Of a DNA stretch of 64,000 nucleotides, positions 31,647-41,726 are shown one piece after another; position 1 is the stretch's first letter; every line of letters begins with the position of its first letter. Position numbers and translations under genes: made by a program. A model generated the notes under the pieces. That model ran no database searches and was not told where the DNA came from. It saw nothing but the letters and a program-made list of their open reading frames with translations. This DNA comes from Schistocerca nitens (taxonomy: Eukaryota > Arthropoda > Insecta > Orthoptera > Acrididae): positions 356,729,234-356,793,233 of the forward strand of contig NC_064622.1 of NCBI RefSeq assembly GCF_023898315.1, given 5' to 3'.

Positions 31647-33966
31647 TCTCCACAGTCAGTGTACTGCAATATTGTGTGCCCCTTTTACATTACTGCAGGA
31701 ACAGTGTTTGGAAAAATAGTGTGCCTTAAATGCCCCGTGTGGTTATTTCACCTGGTGTCAGCCTTCCTTCTACTAGAATTCATATGATCAAATGTACACA
31801 CTTAAACTTGTTTACACAAAGTGCAATCTTGTAGCCATTTATCTCATAATACATGTGTGTATGTGCGCGCGTGTCCACGTGCTGTGTGAATCTTGATTTG
31901 GAATGTTTGGGTGTTGCCATTACTAGCAGTAAATTAATTTTTTTCCCCATCATATCACACTATAAGCAAACAATTTTCGTAGCATATTATCTTAATTGAT
32001 GGTTTTTTTTTCTAAGTTAGAGCACGTATTTTAGATAAGAAAGGCTTAGTATTGACACTTTTATTAATGCCACAAATTCCACTATCTACTTGCCACCGTC
32101 CTATGAACAATGTAATAATTTAGAATAGCTGCTGTTTGACAGTGGATGTGCCTGTCACCACGCCAAATATAATAGTCTGAGAGATGGGGTGGCACTTGTC
32201 TCATTTGGAAGGTGCGGTGTCAGATTCGATCTGTTACAGTTTGGTCGAGCAGCTCTCCTGACATCATTTCATTTGTCGACGTGGCGATGTTGCACCACTG
32301 GGGTGGTATTGTAGTGTAGATTTTGGGATTCTCTTTGAGCTCATTCATTGTGCATGCTTTCTCCATTTCTTTATTTTTCATTTTTAGTTCTGGGTACCAT
32401 TTTAAGTTCCTTCAACACACCTGTTAAGGTAAATCCAAATGGTTCTTTTGGAAAACCACAAACTATTTTCTTCTCTATTATTGTACTGTGAAAGCTTGGC
32501 TCTGTCTCTAAGGACATCATCATCATCAGTGAGACGATTAACACTTCCTTCTTGTACTGTCATCAGCATGACAGCCAAGTGCAAGATAGGTAAGACCTGC
32601 AGACCAATTGTAGGTATCTAACACATGGGGCATTTCGTTCCTGAGGCTGTGCTCTTCCTACGCCACCATGTTAATTGTCTACCATGAGTGCTTAAAACTG
32701 GGGAAAGCATCTGCCAGGGACACAAGGTTTTAATGTCAGGTACTTCCACTATCGCAGGTTGTATCAGCACACTTATGGGCCACATTGCATAAAATTACTC
32801 ACAAATTCACTGTTCACATCATCTAGTGAGCACCCATGGGATCCAGTACCACTACTTCGCTGTGTGGCACAGATGCCACTGCCAACACACGTACTTCTGC
32901 TCACTACATGTTACAAAGATTTCACTACATGTTACAAAGATTAGCATGGCTGCAGAAACATTACCATTTGATGCTTTAGTAAAAGATCGTCTTGACTTCT
33001 GAAACATGTTAGATGTTGTACATGCATTGATGGAAAGGAGGATTAATAGCATGCTGAAAGTATGAAGCCATGAATCCCACTCGCCTATTGGCAGGACACA
33101 ATTCATGTAGGTGATAGGCTTATTCTAGTGTTAAGGACACTAACGTGGAATGAAATGTGATCCCTGATATACCTGGATTTATCACGGGAACCTACTGTCT
33201 AATGAATATCCATCCATTTGTTCAACTATGCCACTTTACAGAGAACCTGTACCTCCACAAGACTATGTCTCACATTGCCACCAGATTTTGTTGACACTTC
33301 ATGGACATGATGGATCAGCAAAACTGAGATTCCATTAAGGGAGATTTGTGCACCTTGAACCCAGCTCCAACTCATCATGAAATATGGGCAGCATGTGACT
33401 TGTAATGGATCAGGATTGCTTTCCAACACTTAAATTGTCTCAGTGTATCCATGCCACTAAGCGCCATCACCATCATGAAGAAAGCAGGTGCTACATTTCA
33501 CTAGGTAGGTGTGTTTAATTCATTTGATTGTGACCTGGTTCAGACTAACTATACACCAAAATTGTTGCCAGTCTCATTACGAGTCTTAAGTTCATAATTT
33601 TCGTGAAGTGTCATAAAATCTGTAAAGAGAACAGCTGATTGAAACTCACGAATTAGCATTTAAAGAACATCATTCCCATCAAGTACACAAGTGGAAGTTG
33701 GGGATAAGCAGAAAAAATGGCATCTGATATAAGAATCAAGATTTAAGAGGGACTTGATGGGACCCACTGCTCCCCTATTCCACCTCCCCATCAAAAATCA
33801 AGTCAAATGGTCAGTTTTCTGATGGCAGGCTCCCAAACTACTTCTGACTTACCCAGATTTCTTCTCCATTCATCGTCCTTCAGTATACACTAGGGAATAA
33901 AAGGTTTATTACAAAATACACATTCAAGATTGCCTTTTGGCACTGTACAGGTAGTAACTATAAAAG
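31647..33966. other. Intergenic, no gene recognised
   Basis: Only short open frames. A short direct repeat (tcactacatgttacaaagat) sits at about 32902-32941. A weak tRNA-like motif near 32210-32240 (gtgtcagattcgatct) is not enough for a SINE call. Confidence 0.45.
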
Positions 33967-34102
33967 AAATTATTCTTTCAAACAATGGAAAACCCAGGAC
34001 GGAATGTAACAATATTAGAGAAAGAAAGTTGCCACTCACCATATAGCGGAGATGCTGAAGCACAACAAAAAGATTCACACAATTATAGCTTTCGGCCATT
34101 AA

Positions 34103-36514
34103 GGGACCACACCGTGGTTCAGGTAAAATAAAATCTATTTTCGGTTTTCATCATATTCCGATAGATTAAGGTTTTATTTAAGTACTCTGAAAAGGATTTT
34201 GCTGAGAAATTTTTTTTCAAGCATTTAAAGAGCATTTTCCTACCACATGTGCTTATGTGCCACGCCCACTTTTCTGCATATATTTTAGACCTTTATATCC
34301 CCTACATTGCACCTTAGGGATTTTTTTTTTTTACTCCCGAGTGTGTTGGCTATCCTTGGAATGCAACGGTCAGTATTCTTTTGTTTCTGCTGTTTGACGA
34401 AACGTAAAGGCATTTTCAAGAAATGACAATTTAGAGGAAACACGTTTAGAACGCGTTCTGTACAAGAGGTTATGTCACCTGGCAACGATGTTTCTAATTG
34501 TAATTCTTCAACAAGTGCATCATCAAAGAAGCTCTCACCATTTCAAGAGAGTTACAACGAATTTACAGTACGTGACAAGTGGTGCAGTAACATCATTATA
34601 AATTTGAGAATATTATCTGATGTAATTTCTAAATTTGTACACTGTAGACAGTGTGGTAAGTCACAGAGTGTGAAAATTTGTGAGAGTGCCAGTGGGAGAA
34701 AAGGCCTAGCAATTGCTTTGGATTTAATTTGGACTAAATGCTCAGCTGTGATTTCATTTATGAGTTCTTCAAACCCAGGTGCAAGTGGCCCTTATGGAAT
34801 CAATACTAGATTAGTTTATGCCTTACGATCCATTGGCAAGGGCATGGCTGCAGGGAGAACATTTTGTTCAGTGATGAACTTACATCAACCACCAAATAAA
34901 TTTGAAAAACTGACTGCAATATTAGAGAAAGCTATATGTGAGGTCAGTGAGGAAAGCATGAAACTGGCTGCTAGGGAAGCAGTGGAAGAAAATGATGGAT
35001 GTTCAGATATTGCAGTTGGCAGAAAAGAGGACATACTTCTCTGAATGGAGTAGTGACTGCCACAAGTGTAGACACCGGTAAAGTGTTAGATGTGGAGATA
35101 ATGTCTAAATATTGCAAATGTTGTAAAGTCAATGAACATAAAGAAAACAACTGGGTGGCTAATTTTAGAGGAACAAGTGGTGGTACAGAAGTTCATGGAG
35201 AACAACAAATATTTCGTCGCTCCATAGAAACAAGATGCGTACGGTACACCAAATATTTGGGCAATGGTGACAGTAAGGCATACAACAATGTGGTGAACTC
35301 TGAGCCATATGGAGATGCCATTATTAACAAAATAGAATGTGTAGGCCATGTTCAAAAACATTTGGGAACAAGGCTGAGAAAACTAATTGTTGATGTGAGA
35401 GGAAAAAAATTAGAAGATGGAAAATTGTTGACCAGGCAGGGTCAGTTAACTAAAACTGAAATAGAAAACTTGCAGGTATATTATGGGCCGGCAATTAGGA
35501 GAAATAAAGAAAATCTGGAGGCAATGAAGAGAGATGTTTGGGCCATACTCTTCTATAAGTCCTCTACTGATGATAATCCATGTCACGGATTGTGTCCATC
35601 AGGAGAAAATTCGTGGTGCAAATACAATAGGGCTCAGGCAACTGGAGAATCTTATTCTCACCAGCATTTTCTTCCTGCTGCTGTTATTACAACAATTACA
35701 CCTATTTTCAGATACTTGGCTCATCCTGACCACCTAAAGAAATGTCTGCATGGGCACACACAGAACCCAAATGAATGTTTCAACAGCATAGTTTGGAACC
35801 GCCTTCCTAAAACTGTATTTGTAGGCATGCATACAATGAAATTAGGAGTTCGTGATGCTTTTATTACATTCAGTTGTGGCAATATTGGAAAGTGTTGGGT
35901 ACTGAAAAAGCTGGGAATTAATCCTGGTGAAAATATGACCACTGGGCTGCAACATTGCGATAAAATGAGGATAGCCATTGCAGGCAGGTCTGCATCTAAT
36001 ACGGCCAAGGAAGCAAGTCAAACATCCAGGAAGGTGAAAAAGAAGCTGGAAGACCTGCTAGAGGCCAAAGAAGGGCCATCACATGTGCAGCAGGACAGTT
36101 TTAATTAACTGTAAGTAACTGATTTCAAAAGTTTTTCCTTTCAAGTCAATTTCCCGCAAACTAAAATTTTCAGTACGTATGCCCCATATCAGAAACTTAT
36201 CATAGATAAATGAACGAAATTTATACATGCATAACATACGAAGCCACCTCTGGTACTACAATCATTAATATTCCCCCATTAGGAAGTTCACAAAAAAATA
36301 TTTTCTGCAAAAAACTTAATATTTTTTGTTAATAAATTTAAAGAAGTATTTCTTAAAAACTATAAAATGGATAAAGTAGATTTTAGTACAGTTTACTATT
36401 AGCATCATGTAACATACAGTAAAAATATTAAGGTCTTGCATCAAATAGTTTTTCAGAAATTGGTCAAATACTTGCCGAAATTAACATGGGTTAGATAGGC
36501 ACGATGTGGTCCCC
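34103..36514 (+). mobile_element. TTAA-targeting DNA transposon (Mutator/Kolobok-like) nested in Penelope arm
   Basis: The left end GGGACCACACCGTG and the right end (reverse complement GGGGACCACATCGTG) are inverted. TTAA stands at both junctions (34099-34102 and 36515-36518). Removing the element and one TTAA rejoins the Penelope arm (ttcggccattaa with agcctttgtcagc), which is direct evidence of insertion. The transposase within (34472-36108) has the domain that databases label Mutator-like. A TTAA target is typical of Kolobok and piggyBac, so Kolobok is my best guess. Confidence 0.8.
34472..36108 (+). pseudogene. Mutator/Kolobok-like transposase, one small lesion
   Basis: The first frame (34472-35044) gives FVHCRQCGKSQSVKI, SASGRKGLAIALDLIWTKCS, NTRLVYALRSIGKGMAAGRT and CEVSEESMKLAAREAVEEN. 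The second frame (to 36108) gives QKRGHTSLNGVVTATSVDTG, IMSKYCKCCKVNE, TEVHGEQQIFRRSIETRCVR, YTKYLGNGDSKAYNNV, ECVGHVQKHLGTRLRKL, SYSHQHFLPAAVI, KKCLHGHTQNPNECFNSIVW and LGVRDAFITFSCGN. The two frames meet at about 35018-35025, where relatives read VSVDGSWQKRGH. A small deletion there removes the SVDG part, including the probable first catalytic aspartate. GDGDSK-type (here GNGDSK) and ECVGHVQK blocks are kept. Otherwise the frame is open, so the copy is recent. Confidence 0.75.
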
Positions 36515-36758
36515 TTAAAGCCTTTGTCAGCAACACACACACACACACACACACAAACAAACAAACGCAACTCGTACCCATGTCTGCAGTATCGGATAAC
36601 TGAAACCACACTGTGAGCAGCAGCACCAGTGCATGATGGGAGTGGCGACTGGGCGGGGGTAAGGAGGAGGCTGGGGCAGGGAGAGGGAGGGATAGTATTG
36701 TGGGGGTAGCAGACAGTGAAGTGCTGCAGTTTAGACGGAGGGCAGTAGAGAACTTCTC

Positions 36759-37004
36759 ATGACAAACAACAAGCTGTCTGTCCGCATGAATGGCCACCGA
36801 CAAACTGTGGCCAAAAAACAAGTGGACCACCCTGTTGCTGAATACACTGCCAAACATGATATCCCTCAACTCAATGACTGCTTCACAGCTTTTGCCATAT
36901 GGATCCTTCCTATCAACACCAGCTTTTCTGAATTGCGCAGGTGGTTACTTTCCCTGCAATACATCCTAAGTTCCCGTAACCCTCCTGGTCTCAACCTTCG
37001 TTAG
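36759..37004 (+). pseudogene. GIY-YIG endonuclease C-terminal part of Penelope-like ORF
   Basis: The piece reads NNKLSVRMNGHRQTVAKKQV, DHPVAEYTAKHD, LNDCFTAFAIWILPINTSFS and ELRRWLLSLQYILSSRNPPG. This matches the second half of the GIY-YIG module of Penelope-like elements (LSxRMNGHR...HPVAEH). The GIY and YIG strands themselves are missing, so only the tail of the protein is kept. Confidence 0.7.
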
Positions 37005-37799
37005 TCACTGTCCTCACCCATCCAGCCCCCTCCCTGTTCCCATGCCAGCACTACACAGCCATCATCATTTCACCGCCACACCCAGTCTTAATTTCTTTTT
37101 ATTTCTCTCCTCTCCGCTACTCCCCCCCCCCCCCTCCCCACCTTCTCTCTTGCCCTCTGTCTAAACTGCAGCACTTCACTGTCTGCCACCCCCATTGTAC
37201 TATGCCTCCCCCTCACTGCCCTAGCCTCCTCCTTACCCCCACCAAGTCGCCACTCCCATCATGCACTGGTGCGGCTGCTCGCAGTGTGGTTTCAGTTATC
37301 TGAGGCTGAAGACGTGTGCAAGTTGCGTTTTCGTGAGTGTGTGTGTGTGTGTGTGTGTGTGTATTGCTGACAAAGGCCTTAATGACTGAAAGCTATAATT
37401 GTGTGAAACGTTTTGTTGTGCCTATCGCGACTCAGCATCTCTGCTATATGGTGAATGGCAACTTTCCTTCTGTAATAAAATTATTCTTTCCATATTGAGT
37501 GGGATATGTACTCAAGATGACTAGCCTGTTATTTGTGTACTGACATGTGGCTGATTAGTGAAGAACAGTCCTATTAGGACATGTCATGTCTCCACTAGCA
37601 TTTCAGGCAGTATTTTTTCAAATGCTGTCCTTCACAAACTGCCACCACGTGACCTCCAATTTACAAGTACTAATGAATTAACTGATGTCTATCATGCCTA
37701 GACCATTTCATACGTATACACATTTAGTCACTAATTCAATTTCTTACTAAATGCTAAATGTGTATATAAGGACACCTATAGAACCAAGCCCTCTTTAAA

Positions 37800-39360
37800 C
37801 AGGGTGTTACAAAAAGGTACGACCAAACTTTCAGGAAACATTCCTCACACACAAAGAAAGAAAATATGTTACGTGGACATGTGTCCGGAAATGCTTACTT
37901 TCCATGTTAGAGCTCATTTTATTACTTCTCTTCAAATCACATTAATCATGGAATGGAAACACACAGCAACAGAACGTACCAGCGTGACTTCAAACACTTT
38001 GTTACAGGAAATGTTCAAAATGTCCTCAGTTAGCGAGGATACATGCATCCACCCTCCGTCACATGGAATCCCTGATGCGCTGATGCAGCCCTGGAGAATG
38101 GCATATTGTATCAGAGCCATCCACAATACGAGCACGAAGAGTGTCTACATTTGGTACCGGGGTTGCATAGACAAGAGCTTTCAAATGCCCCCATAAATGA
38201 AAGTCAGGAGAGCGTGGAGGCCATGGAATTGGTCCGCCTCTACCAATCCATCGCTCACCGAATCTGTTGTTAAGAAGCGTACGAACACTTCGACTGAAAT
38301 GTGCAGGAGCTCCATCGTGCATGAACCACATGTTGTGTCATACTTGTAAAGGCACATGTTCTAGCAGCACAGGTAGAGTATCTCGTATGAAATCATAACG
38401 TGCTCCATTGAGCGTAGGTGGAAGAACATGGGGCCCAATCAAGACATCACCAACAATGCCCACCCAAACGTTCACAGAAAATCTGTGTTGATGACGTGAT
38501 TGCACAATTGCGTGCGGATTCTCGTCAGCCCACACATGTTGATTGTGAAAATTTACAATTTGATCACGTTGGAATGAAGCCTCATCCATAAAGAGAACAT
38601 TTGCACTGAAATGAGGATTGACACATTGTTGGATGAACCATTCACAGAAGTGTACCCATGGAGGCCAATCAGCTGCTGATAGTGCCTGCACATGCTGTAC
38701 ATGGTACGGAAACAACTGGTTCTCCCGTAGCACTCTCCATACAGTGATGTGGTCAATGTTACCTTGTACAGCAGCACCTTCTCTGATGCTGACATTAGGG
38801 TTATCATCAACTGCACAAAGAATTGCCTCGTCCATTGCAGGTGTCCTCGTCGTTCTAGGTCTTCCCCAGTCGCGAGTCATAGGCCGGAATGTTCCGTGCT
38901 CCCTAAGACGCCGATCAATTACTTCGAATGTCTTCCTGTCGGGACACCTTTGTTGTGGAAATCTGTCTCGATACAAACGTACCGCTACACGGCTATTGTC
39001 CCGTGCTAATCCATACATCAAATGGGCATCTGCCAACCCCACATTTGTAAACATTGCACTGACTGCAAAACCACATTCGTGATGAACACTAACCTGTTGA
39101 TGCTACATACTGATGTGCTTGATGCTAGTACTGTAGAGCAATGAGTCGCAAGTCAACACAAGCACTGAAGTGAACATTACCTTCCTTCAATTGGGTCAAC
39201 TGGCGGTGAATTGAGGAAGTACAGTACATACTGATGAAACTAAAAGCAGCTCTAACATGGAAATTAAGCGTTTCCGGACACATGTCCACATAACATCTTT
39301 TCTTTATTTGTGTGTGAGGAGTTTCCTGAAAGTTTGGCCGTACCTTTTTGTAACACCCTG
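37800..39360 (-). mobile_element. Tc1/mariner-class DNA transposon
   Basis: The ends are inverted copies: cagggtgttacaaaaaggta at 37800 and its complement finishing at 39360 (tacctttttgtaacaccctg). The inversion continues for over 100 bp with good identity. TA follows the right end; the left flank has AA, so one target base has probably mutated. One transposase gene fills the - strand. Length is 1561 bp. Confidence 0.88.
38059..39054 (-). pseudogene. IS630/Tc1/mariner transposase, nearly intact
   Basis: - strand from ATG at 39054. The helix-turn-helix part reads AVRLYRDRFPQQRCPDRKTF, then RPRTTRTPAMDEAIL and NIDHITVWRVLRENQLFPYH. The catalytic core has VLFMDEASFQRDQ (first D), MHDGAPAHFSRSV (second D) and PWPPRSPDFHLWGHLKALVY (third D, 36 residues after the second). 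An in-frame TGA at about 38336 falls between LPVLLEHVPLQV and HNMWFMHDGAPAHF. A second in-frame TGA ends the frame at 38059 although similarity goes on as RRVDACILANRGHFEHFL. Both could come from CGA by deamination. The subfamily by D-spacing is not assigned. Confidence 0.88.
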
Positions 39361-40009
39361 TATAATTAAACATAGAATTGAGTTTATAGCTACCATAGTT
39401 CTCAGTAATTTGCAGATTTTTGCCTAGTCCTTAATGTCTATGGTAAGAGAGGAAACCTTTATTTTCTGTGATTATCAGAAGGTAATGTTTTTTTGGAATT
39501 CTGTATCTTATGCATTTGGGCTGCAGTTAACATTTCCTGCAGCTTCACTACAAGTGAACATTCTCTTCTATAAGCACTACCAAAATGGATTTTCAGAATT
39601 AAATAATTTCCATCAAAATGTAGAACTTCTGCAGTGCAGCCATTATAAGTGATATCTAAAAAATTATGGTGATGGCTACACAAAAGTAATGATGAAAATT
39701 TACCTCAAATTGAAACTTTGGGTTGGGTAGTCTTAAATACTCTTCCAGCAAATATAAATAAAAATACATCAGATAGCCATATAATAATTTATTAAAATAG
39801 TCTTAAATTTAACATTTTATACAGGAAAATTTTAAATAGTAACTTTTCACAGCTTCAATCCAAATTTGCAGGTGACAAATATCCCACTCCCTCTCATATC
39901 CATGATGCAGTGACCTATGACAGCAAGCAATAATTGTGAATATAAAAAGTCTTTAGAGTTTCTCAGTGAAAGTGCCTATTCCAAGTGCACAAAATGATGG
40001 CATTATCTA

Positions 40010-40048
<39 letters not shown>

Positions 40049-41375
40049 CAACACTGTGACTAAGTTGCAGTCCATTAGAAGTGTCTCATTTTGCACTGTA
40101 CGTTTGATACATCTTCCACTTCTTTTGTTTAAAGATCACTGTTACAGTCCATGTGAAATATGGAAAGGCATCTCTTTCCATACAGTGACAACTAACATTA
40201 CAGTTTTTTAATGTAATGATCTATTTCAGATTAAAAGGGACAGGAATGTATCTTCTGTTGAAAATACCTTCACACACTTAAGTTATATAAAGTTATAGGG
40301 CATCATGGGCACACCTTATGCACAAGATACAGACTTCCCTTGCACCAACTGTAAACATTTAAACAATAAATTCAATTAACATAATAAAAACAAGATCACA
40401 CTTAAAAATTTGGCATATTGCATCAGAGAGTAGAATCTTAACACCTCTTACATCTGCTTTAATTTATATTTACTGAAGTATACATAATGACAGTCTTTTA
40501 CAATACATTAATATTGTAAATAAAAACATTTTCTCAGCCTTATTCTGAACACTGGCCACATGTATAGTAGGGCACTAAAAGAACCAAACGCTAAAAGCAT
40601 TGCCTCATTCAATAAATTGTTACTTATTCTCTTCTTGAACCTATGAAAAGTAATTGTACTGCAATAAATGAAAGATTTCAATTGAGCAAGTACAAGAATC
40701 AGCAGCAGCCCAAGACGGGATTTAGTTTACCCTGGCAGACCTAGTGGCACCACTACACATTAAATGTTCTGTATCTACACTACTTTAACAAGTCACAGTT
40801 CCTCGCAAAGGTAGGAATCAATTACAGTTATTTTAGAGATCAGAATTAATCATTCCATTGCCTTTAACAAAGTCCACTGATAGGTCTAAGTTTCAGCACT
40901 CAGTTAGTGAAGTTTACACCACCTTTGTTGAATAATGTCACAAAACTTCCAACACTAAACCTGTTACAAGACCAGTATGTTATAATGTTAAATCAGATTG
41001 AGAGGGAGTTCGTCATCAGCATTCTCATTTGACTTCCACACACGCTCATCCACTCAATCATTCATTCACCCACGTACATATGTATAGATATATATTTGGT
41101 ATGTGATAATTTCAACAAATTTTCATAATTTGTAATTAATTATGTTTTCAGAAAGGGGCATGAAAATACATACAGGTATGTGACAAAAAGTAAACTTAAA
41201 AGTCTATATGTATAATTGCATCTCTCAGCAGTGCACTTTTGTGTTTGAAAATGTCCATAGAAGAAACCAAAGATAGAAATATAGGGCACAAAATGCCCTA
41301 ATAAACAAAAAATAATAATTCCCCGGTGAATCGTGCACAAACAACTGACTTAATTTCTGTCTCAAATATCATGGC
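39361..41375. other. TfIIA-L 3' UTR and downstream region
   Basis: No coding sequence. A 37-bp A run lies at 40011-40047. On the - strand the only AATAAA that I noted is at 39793-39788, about 1.6 kb beyond the TfIIA-L stop, so the 3' UTR could be long. This cannot be settled without transcripts. Confidence 0.4.
40011..40047. repeat. Poly-A run, 37 bp
   Basis: Uninterrupted A tract; it could be the tail of a retroposed sequence, but no element precedes it that I recognise. Confidence 0.95.
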
Positions 41376-41726
41376 TCACCACTCGGCGTCACCATTAGAC
41401 TTTTGGAACACAAAGTCTTTGCCGTTTAGATTCATTATACCATCTTTCAAATAGAACTTCCACTTGTTGCGACTGCGGGTGATTTTATCATACTGGCAAA
41501 CAATGACGTTGTCAGTGTCAAAGAGATCTGTTGGATCGTCCTCTGATACGTCATCACCTGAGTTGAGTGGCTCCTCTTCTTGGCCACCACCATTTGCTTC
41601 ATCCTCATTCTCATCATCATCAACACGGTCCTCCGTTTCGTCTTCATCATCATCATCACCATCATCGTCAACATCTTCATCCTCTTCGTCAGATGTATCA
41701 TTGTGTCCATCTAACTGCAATATTAC
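41376..41726 (-). CDS. TfIIA-L: TfIIA-L coding exon 3 (cleavage site, acidic region, beta-barrel)
   Basis: Acceptor cttatttgcag before 41726; TGA at 41378-41376; 116 codons. It begins VILQLDGHNDTSDEEDED, where QLDG (41717-41706) fits the Taspase1 site Q-x-D/G known from human TFIIA. A long aspartate/glutamate tract follows, then EEPLNSGDDVSEDDPTDLFD, NVIVCQYDKITRSRNKWKFY and LKDGIMNLNGKDFVFQKSNG ending DAEW, almost identical to the human C-terminus. Frames on the + strand (41464-41755) are antisense shadows. Confidence 0.96.
   Translation of the reverse strand, partial: VILQLDGHNDTSDEEDEDVDDDGDDDDEDETEDRVDDDENEDEANGGGQEEEPLNSGDDVSEDDPTDLFDTDNVIVCQYDKITRSRNKWKFYLKDGIMNLNGKDFVFQKSNGDAEW

Larger units (their letters stand above)
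33980..37477 (+). mobile_element. Penelope-like element remnant with inverted arms, copy B
   Basis: Inverted arms: left 33980-34102 plus 36515-36752 (split by a later transposon), right 37141-37477. Matching landmarks are ttgccactcaccatatagcg against its complement at about 37440-37465, and gacagtgaagtgctgcagtt against aactgcagcacttcactgtc. Between them is only the GIY-YIG end and 3' region of the element. A perfect 13-bp direct repeat, AAATTATTCTTTC, lies at 33967-33979 and 37478-37490. An (AC)n and a (GT)n tract lie at equivalent places in the two arms. The reverse transcriptase is absent. It is a truncated fossil. Confidence 0.8.

Noticed and set aside
36453-36869. A - strand frame of 138 codons
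   Set aside because: It spans the Penelope arm, a CA repeat and the transposon junction; it is not a gene.
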